In this document: in pieces, positions 34,186 through 42,782 of the stretch | Numbering within the stretch: position 1 is the first letter of the stretch | Layout: each line of letters opens with the position of its first letter | NCBI RefSeq assembly: GCF_001049755.1 | Contig: NZ_CVLB01000001.1 | Coordinates: 1,692,995-1,756,994, forward strand | Direction of reading: 5' to 3' | DNA: 64,000 nt | Origin: Brachyspira suanatina | Lineage (GTDB): Bacteria > Spirochaetota > Brachyspiria > Brachyspirales > Brachyspiraceae | The notes under the pieces: model-generated | Told to the model about the DNA's origin: nothing | The model's input: only the letters and a program-made list of their open reading frames with translations | Databases searched by the model: none | Program-made: the position numbers and the translations under genes

Positions 34186-35594
34186 TTATATTTCATTTAT
34201 TTCAAAACTACTTATAACTAATTTTCTCATTTCTTTAACATCTTTTACAATTCCTAAAGAATTAAATTGTGCTAATATATTTCCTGTAGCTGTACATTCT
34301 ATAGGACCTATAGAAATATTTAAATTAGTTCTCTCTTTAGTAAGTTCGCATATTAATTTATCTCTGCTGCCTCCGCCTACTATACATAATTTTTTAATAT
34401 CTTTATTTACAAGCTTTTTAACACTTCTAATATATTTGGCATAGCTATCTGCTAAAGAATTATATACGGAGGCTATTATAACACTTCTTGATTTTTTTTC
34501 CACATTATCTTGATTTGTATCTTTAAAATAATTTAATATCTCTTCTTCTATATCATTTGGATTATAAAATCTATTATCATTAATATCTATTCTATGATCA
34601 TCTTTAATATTATCTCTTGCTAGTTTTTCAATATCATTAAATGAAATTTGATATTTCTTTTGGAGCAATTGTATTATCCAAAGCCCATTTATATTTTCTA
34701 AAAATTTTATTGTATTATTATAACCCATTTCATTTGTAAAACCATTTTCAAAAGCCTCATCAGTTAATATAGGTTCCTTTAATTCTACCCCAAGCAATGA
34801 CCATGAACCAGAAGATAAATATGCCGTATTATCATCTAAAATAGGTGAAGACAATACAGCAGAAGCAGTATCATGAGATGCAACAGCTATAATATCAAAT
34901 GGCTTACATCCAAGATAATCTGCTATTTCTTTTTTTAATAAACCTTTTTTTGTACCAGCTTCAATAAAAGTTGGAAATTTATTTATATCAAAATGAATTT
35001 TTTCTAAAATTTCTTCAGACCATACTTTTTTATTTATATCTATCAATTGAGAAGTTGAAGATACCGTATATTCAGAAGAAATATTACCAGTTAGAAAATA
35101 TCCAAATAAATCAGGGATAAATAATAAATATTTAGCATTATTAACTATATAAGATCTTTCTTTTATATCTTCATATATCTGCATTATACTATTAAAAGGC
35201 ATACATGATATACCTGTTATATTGTATAATTCTTTAGCCCCCAATCCAATATTTTCTAATTTTTTTATAGTATTTATTGTTCTGATATCTCTATAATTTA
35301 TGGGATTTGATAATAATTCTCCATTTTTATCTATATATCCGTAATCAACTCCCCAAGAATTAATACCCAAAGAAGAAGGCTGAATACCCATATCAACAAC
35401 TTTCTTCATACCTTTTAAAAGTTCATTATACATAAATAAGAAATCAGTAAATAATAATTATTTACTTTAATAATACTTAGTGCGAATCTATGCACTTCTT
35501 CCAAAGTCATTTTGTTATTTTCAAATTTAGATAAGAATATTTTACCGCCGGATGAACCAAAATCACAAGCTATAGAATAAAATTTATTACTCAT
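34186..35594 (-). pseudogene. rhaB: Rhamnulokinase-like FGGY sugar kinase, split by a frameshift
   Basis: A 415-residue frame (34186-35433) begins in the middle of the FGGY kinase fold (SWGVDYGYIDKNGELL, INYRDIRT, GSWSLLGVE, CIVGGGSRDKL). The missing N-terminus is encoded just upstream in another frame: the ATG at 35592-35594 gives MSNKFYSIACDFGSSGGKIF, the ATP-phosphate loop, and the homology continues to about KVNNYY near 35447. Adding one base near 35440-35450 would join the frames (NNYY...MYNELLKGMKK). This is either a real inactivating mutation, a sequencing error or an unrecognised recoding site. Without the first segment the kinase should be inactive. It heads the operon with the aldolase and FucO-like gene. 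Confidence 0.75.
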
Positions 35595-35737
35595 AATAAT
35601 TTACCATAATAAATATATATTTATAATATAATATAATATAATATATTTTTATTTTACATGCAATAAAAATAAATTTAAATATTATTACAATTATTATTGA
35701 AATACAAATTCAAATATAAAAAATATATTTTATTAAA

Positions 35738-37357
35738 TTAAAATACGGCAATACCTGAGTCAGTTCTTCCATCACATCCTGCAAAGTAAACATTATTATC
35801 ATTTTTCATTATAACTTGACCTCGTCCAAAATATCCGAAATTTGTTATATGAGACTTTTTAGTAATATTATGTCCCAATGATGAAAGTTCTGAAAATAAC
35901 ACATCATCAAAATTGTATTCTAATTCAATATTCTTCTCCCCTACCCATTGCCATCTAGGTTTATCTAATGCTGCTTGAGGATTCAAATTATGGTCTATTA
36001 AATTACTCATAACCTGTAAATGTCCCTGAGGCTGCATGAAAGCTCCCATAACCCCTAAAGCTGCATAAGGTTTTGAGTCCTTACATATAAATGCCGGTAT
36101 TATTGTATGATAAGGCTTTTTATGTGGTGCTATAAAATTATCTGAATTAGGATCTAGTGAAAAATTAGCTCCTCTATTTTGCAATGCTATGCCTGTTTCT
36201 GGAATCACTATACCAGAACCGAATGCACAGTAATTACTTTGTATATAAGAAACCATATTACCGTAACTATCTGCAGTTGCCAGATATACTGTATCCCCTG
36301 ATGAGAATATATGATTTATAGGTTCTAATGCTTTATTTATTCTTATTAATGAAGCTCTTTTAATAGCATATTCTTTTGAAAGCATTTCTTCAATAGAAGT
36401 TTTCATGTGATAAATATCAGCAACATATTTTTTCGTGTCTATGAATGCCAATTTCAATGCCTCTATTTTATAATGTACGCTTTCTAATGGTGTCAAATCT
36501 TTTAAATCAAAATGAGATAAAATATTTAAAGCCATTAATACCGTAATTCCATGTCCGTTAGGCGGAATCTCATAAATATCATAACCTCTATAATTAGTAG
36601 TTATTGGAGTAACAAATTCTGGATAATATTCATTTAAATCTTCTTTAGATAAATATCCTTCATACTTTTTCATAAATGCATCTATTTTTTCAGCGTATTC
36701 TCCTCTATAAATACATTCTGCATTTGTGTTTCCTATATCCTCTAAAGTTTTAGCATGATATGGAAGTTTAACTATTTCACCAAGTTCAGGAGTTCTTCCA
36801 TTAAAAGTAAAGGTATCAAACCAATATTTAAACTCTTCTTTTTTTAATTTATCAGATTCTTTTAAATATACATAATAAGATTCTTTCCAATCAAGAACCA
36901 CTTGAGGCTGAACAGCATAACCTTCTTTGGCATATCTAATAGCAGGTTCAAGTACATCTATAAGATTTAATTTACCGAACTTTTTTACAAGTGCTGCCCA
37001 AGCTGCTGGTATTCCTCCAATCGTTACAGGAAAAAGTCCGTAAGTAGGCATTTGATCGAGATTAAGCGATAATATTTTATTAACATCTAAATTCTTTGGA
37101 GAAAACCCGCTTCCATTAATTGCATATAAATTATTTTCAAAATTGATTATAGCAAAAGCATCACCTCCCAAACCATTTGAAGTAGGCTCAACAACTGTAA
37201 GAGCTGCTGCTGTTGCAATTGCCGCATCAATAGCGTTTCCGCCTTTCTTTAATATTTCAAGACCTGCCTGAGAAGCTAGTATATTGCTTGTAGAAACTAT
37301 ATTTTTTCCAAAAACCACATTTCTCTTAGATGGGTAAGTATTATCATAAAAATCCAT
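35738..37357 (-). CDS. ggt: Gamma-glutamyltransferase
   Basis: The protein has about 539 residues and belongs to the Ntn-hydrolase GGT family. Conserved features are GGNAIDAAIA and GLGGDAF near the N-terminus, and SSGDTVYLATADSYGN, where the Thr (about 356) aligns with the self-processing catalytic Thr of E. coli GGT. LGVMGAFMQPQGH follows near the C-terminus. It lacks a signal peptide, unlike periplasmic enterobacterial GGT, so a cytoplasmic role is likely; substrates may be glutathione or other gamma-glutamyl compounds. The frame opens at a TTG (37369), but the ATG at 37357 is better placed after GGA. It seems to be a single unit. Confidence 0.82.
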   Translation of the reverse strand: MDFYDNTYPSKRNVVFGKNIVSTSNILASQAGLEILKKGGNAIDAAIATAAALTVVEPTSNGLGGDAFAIINFENNLYAINGSGFSPKNLDVNKILSLNLDQMPTYGLFPVTIGGIPAAWAALVKKFGKLNLIDVLEPAIRYAKEGYAVQPQVVLDWKESYYVYLKESDKLKKEEFKYWFDTFTFNGRTPELGEIVKLPYHAKTLEDIGNTNAECIYRGEYAEKIDAFMKKYEGYLSKEDLNEYYPEFVTPITTNYRGYDIYEIPPNGHGITVLMALNILSHFDLKDLTPLESVHYKIEALKLAFIDTKKYVADIYHMKTSIEEMLSKEYAIKRASLIRINKALEPINHIFSSGDTVYLATADSYGNMVSYIQSNYCAFGSGIVIPETGIALQNRGANFSLDPNSDNFIAPHKKPYHTIIPAFICKDSKPYAALGVMGAFMQPQGHLQVMSNLIDHNLNPQAALDKPRWQWVGEKNIELEYNFDDVLFSELSSLGHNITKKSHITNFGYFGRGQVIMKNDNNVYFAGCDGRTDSGIAVF

Positions 37358-37524
37358 AATAAAATCCAATACTTTATTTTTATTTACTTAGTTAAGTATA
37401 ATTAAAGGATTAGATTTTGTCAAAATATTTTTTAATAATGTTTGATTAAAACTTAAAAATTATTTTAGTATAAAATATTTTATAAATATTAATAATGAAT
37501 AAGAATTTAATTATGATTTTTTTG

Positions 37525-37692
37525 TATATACTAAGAATTTTTAACTTTGTCAATTTTTATGTTGTTTTTTTCTCGCCGCACGCCACAGGTGGACTTCGTC
37601 AAAGAACCAAAAAGTGCAAGTATAAAATTAATATTATATCATACTAAAATTGTCTTACTTGTAAGATAATTTATTAAATTAAAGCCAAAATA
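37525..37692 (+). repeat. Partial copy (no. 4) of the TIR-bearing GC-rich element
   Basis: The left end matches copy 2 closely (TATATACTAA, AATTTTTAA, TTTGTCAATTTTT, then TCGCCGCA). GTGGACTTCGTCAAAG, AAAAAGTGCAAGTATAAAAT and the 12-bp hairpin at 37647-37672 follow. The similarity stops at AAAGCCAAAATAT (37692), before the GGGCTAGTCCCC core and right terminus. It lies upstream of ggt and downstream of hicA. The other parts of the 37370-37763 gap contain only AT-rich sequence and an inverted repeat at 37723-37757. Confidence 0.65.
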
Positions 37693-37722
37693 TGAATTTA
37701 ATAAATAAAATTAATTGAAATT

Positions 37723-37757
37723 AAAGTGCTTGGTTAAAGCTTTTAATCAGGCACTTT
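37723..37757. terminator. Long inverted repeat after hicA
   Basis: AAAGTGC...GCACTTT arms extend to a 16-bp stem with G-U pairs on the plus strand and two mismatches on the minus strand. It lies seven bases beyond the hicA stop and may end that transcript, but no clear T-run is present. Confidence 0.4.
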
Positions 37758-37763
37758 AAAAAA

Positions 37764-37956
37764 TTATTCTATAATATCAAAAAGTGCTTTTATTATTTTA
37801 GGATGCAATATTTTGGAAGTATGAAAACTGATAACCATTCGTTTATTATCTTTTTTATATTCTATGGCTTTCCTTTTGTCTATCTAAAACAAAACCATTA
37901 TCAAATAAAAGTTTTTCAGCTTCTTTAGCGTTTAATTTAGGTAATTTATCTTTCAA
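37764..37956 (-). pseudogene. hicA: HicA-type mRNA interferase toxin, frameshifted
   Basis: From a TTG at 37954-37956, overlapping the hicB end, the frame reads KDKLPKLNAKEAEKLLFDNG, then FVLDRQKESHRI and a stop. In another frame it continues at once as YKKDNKRMVISFHTSKILHP followed by KIIKALFDIIE. Together these form a complete HicA (double-stranded-RNA-binding-like fold, catalytic His in the SHR motif) of 64 residues if a lost TA dinucleotide in ATATAA is restored. As sequenced the toxin would be cut after about 33 residues and should be inactive. HicB precedes it, the hicB-hicA order seen in some systems. Confidence 0.75.
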
Positions 37957-38167
37957 CTGCAACCTCTATAGGAGTTATTGAATAGTCTTTATTTTCTAAT
38001 TGCTTTAACTCATCTTCGCTCATACTTTCTAAATAAAGTTCTATAGCTTCCTTTATATTTGACTTAACTTCTTCAAAAGTTTCACCTTCACTTACACAGC
38101 CTTTAAGTTCTGGTACAAAGGCAAAATATCCATTTTCATCTTTTTCTATTATAGTATTTATAATCAT
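37946..38167 (-). CDS. hicB: HicB-type antitoxin
   Basis: The protein has 73 residues with the HicB partial RNase-H-like fold: INTIIEKDENGYFAFVPELK then GCVSEGETFEEVKSNIKEAI. HicB proteins bind and neutralise HicA and often repress their own operon. No separate DNA-binding (HTH or ribbon-helix-helix) domain is visible after residue 60, so this is a short variant. The hicA remnant overlaps its stop. No strong ribosome-binding site precedes the ATG. Confidence 0.85.
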   Translation of the reverse strand: MIINTIIEKDENGYFAFVPELKGCVSEGETFEEVKSNIKEAIELYLESMSEDELKQLENKDYSITPIEVAVER

Positions 38168-38223
38168 AAAAAAACTTTTATCTATATGTAAGCTATTATA
38201 TACAAATAAATAAAAAAGTAAAA

Positions 38224-38865
38224 TTATTTATTATGTTTACTAATTACTTTGTTAAAAAATCTGTCAATAAAATATTCTATATAACCCAAAAAAGCAAAAA
38301 ACAAAGTTATAAAAAATACATTTCTTAAAACTGCTTTAAGTCCGTATTTATCTATATCTACAAAAAAGTAAGGATAATAACTTCCGTCAGAAAAAGGACT
38401 TCCTACTCTAGCTCTTATAAGTATAAAAGCAAAATATACAAATGGAATTATAATCCAAAGCAGAGGATCAATTATTTTATAAATTCCTTTCTTATCAAAA
38501 ATAACATAATCAAAAATAGTCATAATTGGAAGTATATAATGAAGTATAATATTTCTTATATAATAAAGTCCTTTATAATCTTCTGCTGTTGGACTTAATA
38601 AAAAATGATATACTAAAAATGTAACAGTTATCGACATTGTAACGGCACCTTTAAATCTTGGATAAAATGTTTCTTTTTTCTTTATAATATTAATAATATC
38701 CAAAATAAAATAAACTATTACAAGTATATTGCTTTGATATGTGAAATAGTATGCAGTTTCTATATCAAGTTTAAAATTATCATAGAAAAATCCATGAAGC
38801 ACAGCAAAAGCACCAATTATAATTATTATTATTTTATATACTATAGAAAAATTAATTTTTGTCAT
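38224..38865 (-). CDS. Pr6Pr-type six-helix membrane protein
   Basis: The protein has 213 residues with about six hydrophobic segments. ETAYYFTYQSNILVIVYF (about 35-55) and a following VTFLVYHFLLSP match the Pr6Pr/FAR-17a-like membrane family, whose function is unknown in bacteria. A conserved His and Tyr-rich loops lie between segments (RNIILHYILPIMTIFDYVIF). The ADP-ribosylglycohydrolase gene ends 23 bases upstream on the same strand, so the pair may be co-transcribed. Confidence 0.6.
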   Translation of the reverse strand: MTKINFSIVYKIIIIIIGAFAVLHGFFYDNFKLDIETAYYFTYQSNILVIVYFILDIINIIKKKETFYPRFKGAVTMSITVTFLVYHFLLSPTAEDYKGLYYIRNIILHYILPIMTIFDYVIFDKKGIYKIIDPLLWIIIPFVYFAFILIRARVGSPFSDGSYYPYFFVDIDKYGLKAVLRNVFFITLFFAFLGYIEYFIDRFFNKVISKHNK

Positions 38866-38888
38866 ATTAATTCCAATAAATATAATTA

Positions 38889-39827
38889 TTAAAAAAATTT
38901 ACTGCAAATATTAATGATTAATTCTTTATTAACTAAACTATCAATCCATTTACTTGGAATATTATCTACACCATAATATAAACCTGCAAGTCCTCCAGTA
39001 ACTGCCGCAGTAGTATCAGTATCATCTCCCAAATTAACTGCTTTTAATACTGCATCTTTATAATTTGAAGTATTTAATAATATCCATATAGAAGCCTCCA
39101 ATGTATGAACAACATATCCGCTGCTTTCTATTTTATTTACATTAAGTTTTTTAAAATCAGATTCAAATATCCTTTTATAATTATTAATCTCTTTTTCATT
39201 TTTATAATAATCAAAAGAATCTTTTAATGCTTTATTAATACCTTCTTCAATGTTCATGTCATTTATTAAATTTAATGCTATGGCAGTATATATTACACAA
39301 GCTATTAAACTTCTTTTATGAGAATGAGTAAGCGAAGAAATATTGTATATTATATTTATCGCTTCGCTATTATCAAATAATTGACTATCAAAATATTTTT
39401 TTATATAAAAAGCAATTGGAAGTATCCTCATCAAAGAGCCGTTTCCATTGCTATATTCATCAGACAGTCCGCATTTTATGGGATTTTTTCCGATTTTATG
39501 ATTATCTATAGCTTTTCTTGTAGTTATTCCAACATCAAAAGTATTTCCGTCAGCTGTATAATAGCCTTTATCATACCACATAGCAAAACTATTCATAATA
39601 TTATTATAATTGATATTTTTATTATTCAAATTATCAAGTAAACATAATGTTAAACTTGTATCATCAGACCAAGTGCCTGCTTTTTTATTATGAGTGCCGT
39701 ATCCAATCATATCAATACAATGATTCTTTTTAATAATATCCCTAGAAATAAATTCATAAGGAACACCCAAAGCATCACCAACAGCTATACCTAATATTGC
39801 AGATTTAAGCTTATTTTCTAAATTCAT
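38889..39827 (-). CDS. ADP-ribosylglycohydrolase family protein
   Basis: The protein has about 312 residues. ILGIAVGDALGVPYEFISR at the N-terminus, GTWSDDTSLTLCLLD near 50 and a late NLGDDTDTTAAVTGGLAGLYYG give the acidic residues that hold the two Mg ions in ARH3/DraG-type hydrolases. It should remove ADP-ribose from protein, nucleic acid or a small molecule in the cytoplasm; the target is unknown. The frame opens at 39845, but the ATG at 39827 begins the conserved region and has GGA upstream. Confidence 0.85.
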   Translation of the reverse strand: MNLENKLKSAILGIAVGDALGVPYEFISRDIIKKNHCIDMIGYGTHNKKAGTWSDDTSLTLCLLDNLNNKNINYNNIMNSFAMWYDKGYYTADGNTFDVGITTRKAIDNHKIGKNPIKCGLSDEYSNGNGSLMRILPIAFYIKKYFDSQLFDNSEAINIIYNISSLTHSHKRSLIACVIYTAIALNLINDMNIEEGINKALKDSFDYYKNEKEINNYKRIFESDFKKLNVNKIESSGYVVHTLEASIWILLNTSNYKDAVLKAVNLGDDTDTTAAVTGGLAGLYYGVDNIPSKWIDSLVNKELIINICSKFF

Positions 39828-39922
39828 ATAAAATAATCCAATCATAAAAAATATAATTATATTGTTATTAAAAATTATAATAAATATACTAAAACTATCA
39901 ATAGATTAAATAAAGAATATAT

Positions 39923-39953
39923 AAAAAAAGCGTATCTAAAAAATTAGATACGC
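39923..39953 (-). terminator. Rho-independent terminator of the FMN-binding protein gene
   Basis: On the minus strand GCGTATCTAA-TTTT-TTAGATACGC is a perfect 10-bp stem followed by seven T. It lies 30 bases after the stop codon. Confidence 0.92.
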
Positions 39954-39982
39954 CAGGGTTAGTGAATTTCTTATTAATTTAA

Positions 39983-40339
39983 TTACTTAGCAGGAGTTAA
40001 TTTAGTTAAAGCATCTTCTACTAATGCAACCCAAGTAGCACCGCTTACGCCATCAACATAAATGTTGTTAGCTTTGATCATTTTGTCATAAGCAGCTTTT
40101 CCTCTAGCAGGACCAGTGCTATGTGCACATTTTGTTAATACAACTTTTGTTAATTTACCGCCGGCAACAGTAACTTTAGCTTGATAGTCACCTTTAGCTG
40201 TTTTGTAAGTAGCTTTGTAATTTCCTAAATATGTACCGTCAGGTATCTTAGCCAAGTCGATTTTTCCTTGAGCAAATAGGAATAAGCTAGCAGCAAAAAG
40301 AACTGTAACTACCAAAAATAAAACTTTTTTAAGACTCAT
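39983..40339 (-). CDS. Secreted FMN-binding domain protein
   Basis: The protein has 118 residues with a signal peptide (about 1-25, ending near LFAQG). The mature part is a single FMN-binding domain: DGTYLGNYKATYKTAKGDYQ, then KVTVAGGKLTKVVL, ending in VDGVSGATWVALVEDALTKL. The SGAT motif is the site where related domains (NqrC, RnfG) carry FMN covalently on Thr after ApbE modification. It is therefore probably a periplasmic flavin electron carrier. AAGGGG precedes the ATG. The strong terminator and isolated position suggest a monocistronic, well-expressed gene. Confidence 0.82.
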   Translation of the reverse strand: MSLKKVLFLVVTVLFAASLFLFAQGKIDLAKIPDGTYLGNYKATYKTAKGDYQAKVTVAGGKLTKVVLTKCAHSTGPARGKAAYDKMIKANNIYVDGVSGATWVALVEDALTKLTPAK

Positions 40340-40410
40340 ACATCTTCCCCTTTTTAATATAGTTGTCTATTAAAACTTCATAAGTAAAAAAAAGTAAAAA
40401 GTTTGTAAAA

Positions 40411-40833
40411 CTAATTTAACATTTTTTTTATATTTCCATTTCTAAGCAGTCCCAATAAGTTATTATATTCTACAGTTGTCTTTATTTGACAGTATCTATC
40501 ATCTACAAAGCTAGAATATTCTACTTTTATATATTTTTCTATTATATTTTTTAATTCATCATTTTCATATTTTTTATTTGGAAGTTCTTTGGCAAAAGCA
40601 TTTTCTATTTTTACCTTTGACAATGCCAATGCTGCATTGAAGGCACTAGTTTCCATCTCATCTTTAGTTACAGCATAACCATTAGGATATCCTATAGAAG
40701 TGGCTATAAATTTATTCTCATTAACCCAGCCTTCATTAAAATTTACATTATTATTGATAGAAACTGTTCTTTCAGCAGATTTGCATGATATAAGTAAAGC
40801 CAAAATTATTGTAATTATATAGCCGTATTTCAT
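40411..40833 (-). CDS. Small lipoprotein of unknown function (LPP20-like)
   Basis: The protein has 140 residues. The signal ends in LALLISC, a lipobox with Cys near residue 17. The mature part includes GYAVTKDEMETSAFNAALAL, a pattern of small residues and amphipathic helix seen in LPP20/YfiO-unrelated spirochaete lipoproteins; I am not certain of the family. The frame extends upstream to 41043, but GGAGG seven bases before the ATG at 40831-40833 and the signal peptide fix the start there; the longer frame would also overlap the gene at 40985. Confidence 0.65.
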   Translation of the reverse strand: MKYGYIITIILALLISCKSAERTVSINNNVNFNEGWVNENKFIATSIGYPNGYAVTKDEMETSAFNAALALSKVKIENAFAKELPNKKYENDELKNIIEKYIKVEYSSFVDDRYCQIKTTVEYNNLLGLLRNGNIKKMLN

Positions 40834-40984
40834 ATATCCTCCAAATTTAAAATATCTCTCAAAAATATTCGTCAAAATTTTATTTTTTTTAAGCATATAA
40901 TTATACATAATTATTAATTTTAGAGTATAATAGTTCCGATCATATAAAAAAATATATAAATAAATATTAGCAGCGGGAATTATT

Positions 40985-42607
40985 ATGAAAAAATTGTACA
41001 TTATATCTATAGTATTTCTTTTATTATGTGCAAGAGGCTTCACTCAAATATACACATTTCAAATTGGAGAAAAACTAAATAACTCATATATTTTATCAGA
41101 AACAAATTATGCAATCATAATAGAAAAAAACAGTGCTAATTCTGGAAAAACTTTTGATATAATATATAAAGATGCCAGATTAACAGGTTATAAGGATGCA
41201 GGAAATATAAAAATACTTCCTAATGGAACTTTAGTTGCCACTATGCTAAAAACTTCCCTTGGTAAGGATATGTGGGTTGTAATATATGGAAATATTGAAC
41301 AGGAATTCGATTCTATAGAAAGAGAAATTTACTCCGGAAATAATTCTATAATATTTACTAGATTAATGAATTATGGAGTAGCTGTTATAAATGGAGAAGC
41401 TAAAGTGCAGTATTCTGAATTATATGACAGTGTTATCAATGATAATTCATATGCCTTTTCTTATTCAAGAGACGGACAATATTTTGTAAATATTAACGGA
41501 GAAGAAAAGCAGGTATCAGCAAAAGCAGACAGACTAAAATTCTCAAATGATGGAAATAATATAGTATATGTTGTAGAAAATGAAGGAAATGCAATTATAT
41601 TTACAGGAAGCACCGACAGTGAAGGTTTCAGATTAGTGGATGATATAGCTTCATTCAATGATAACAGTATAGCTTATGCTGTAAAAGCTATGCCGTCAAT
41701 GGATACTAATTCAACAAATATGATTAGTTCAAATGATTCTATGTCAAATACTTTCATTACAAATACTAATGATATGACTAATGAAATAGTAACTAATACT
41801 ACAACTGTAACAAATTATAATCTTTCAAATATGAGTGTATATACAAATGAAGAAGGCGTAACAGTAAAAGGACAATCAAATACTATAGCTTTAATGGTTG
41901 TAACAAATGTAATAACAAATATAAGATACAATGAATTAGCAGATCTTCCAGCTGCTGCAGCTTCTACAAATTCAATTATAAGCAATGAATTTATTATGAC
42001 AAGCGTTATAGCTAATGGAAGAAATTACGGAGAATTTAATTCAGTAACTAATATGTCATTCTCTCCTGACGGTAAAACATTAGTATTTGTAAATATTAAT
42101 AGTAATAATACTATGCAGTTATATGTTGGCGGAAATATGACTACTAATTATGATATGATACATAATTATAAATATTCCGATGATAGTACAATATTAGCCT
42201 ACTCTGCACAAACAAATAATGTATCATTCTTAGTAGTTAATGGTAAAAGACTTTCTAGAAACTTTGATAAAATAAATGACATATATTTCTCTACAAATAA
42301 TACTTTGGTTTATAATGCTTCTATGAACGAAAGAGAATATATAATAGCAAATGACTTTGAAAGTCCTTCTTATAACAGAATAACTTCATTCAAATTTTTA
42401 GGAGATTCATTTGCATTTACAGCAGAAAGACTAGGAAAACATTATTACTTTATATTAAATAAAAATAATTCTGTAAGAAGAGAATTCGGCGGATATGATT
42501 ATGTATCAGCTATGGATAATAATCAGGAAGATGCTTTATCAATAGTATCTGACGGAAAGAATATCTTTATAATAAAAAATGGTGTAATAGTAAATAATCA
42601 ACAATAG
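40985..42607 (+). CDS. Exported beta-propeller-like protein with Asn/Thr-rich insert
   Basis: The protein has 540 residues with a signal peptide (about 1-20). Short motifs such as FSYSRDGQYFV, KFSNDGNNIVYVVENEGN and NMSFSPDGKTLVFVNINSNN recur, as in WD40/TolB-type propellers. Residues about 235-330 are a low-complexity stretch dominated by Thr and Asn (TNSTNMISSNDSMSNTFITN). GGGA precedes the ATG. The function is unknown; an extracellular or periplasmic binding role is likely. A terminator follows. Confidence 0.65.
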   Translation: MKKLYIISIVFLLLCARGFTQIYTFQIGEKLNNSYILSETNYAIIIEKNSANSGKTFDIIYKDARLTGYKDAGNIKILPNGTLVATMLKTSLGKDMWVVIYGNIEQEFDSIEREIYSGNNSIIFTRLMNYGVAVINGEAKVQYSELYDSVINDNSYAFSYSRDGQYFVNINGEEKQVSAKADRLKFSNDGNNIVYVVENEGNAIIFTGSTDSEGFRLVDDIASFNDNSIAYAVKAMPSMDTNSTNMISSNDSMSNTFITNTNDMTNEIVTNTTTVTNYNLSNMSVYTNEEGVTVKGQSNTIALMVVTNVITNIRYNELADLPAAAASTNSIISNEFIMTSVIANGRNYGEFNSVTNMSFSPDGKTLVFVNINSNNTMQLYVGGNMTTNYDMIHNYKYSDDSTILAYSAQTNNVSFLVVNGKRLSRNFDKINDIYFSTNNTLVYNASMNEREYIIANDFESPSYNRITSFKFLGDSFAFTAERLGKHYYFILNKNNSVRREFGGYDYVSAMDNNQEDALSIVSDGKNIFIIKNGVIVNNQQ

Positions 42608-42633
42608 TTATTATAATCTTCTACCTATATTTT

Positions 42634-42672
42634 AATGCGTAAATCTGAATAAGGTTTACGCATTATGTTTTT
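42634..42672 (+). terminator. Rho-independent terminator of the propeller gene
   Basis: AATGCGTAAATC and GTTTACGCATT form an 11-bp stem with one G-U or bulge, followed by ATGTTTTTAAA. It lies 26 bases after the stop. Confidence 0.8.
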
Positions 42673-42700
42673 AAATCTATTTCTTATAAAAAATTATAAC

Positions 42701-42728
42701 TTGACTTAATTTTGATTATAGTTAAAAT
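42701..42728 (+). promoter_or_regulatory. Promoter of the rnj-sppA operon
   Basis: TTGACT (42701-42706) and TAAAAT (42723-42728) are separated by 16 bases, about 55 bases before the start codon. Confidence 0.5.
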
Positions 42729-42782
42729 AAAAAATAAATTTGAATTTTGTTTATAGTAATTTAAATATAAAGTAGTTAATGA

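Noticed and set aside
40921-40935. TATAAT before the propeller gene at 40985
   Set aside because: No -35 element is recognisable at 16-18 bases, so I did not call a promoter.
40834-41043. Upstream extension of the lipoprotein frame
   Set aside because: A GGAGG site and lipoprotein signal fix the start at 40833, and the extension overlaps the divergent gene at 40985.
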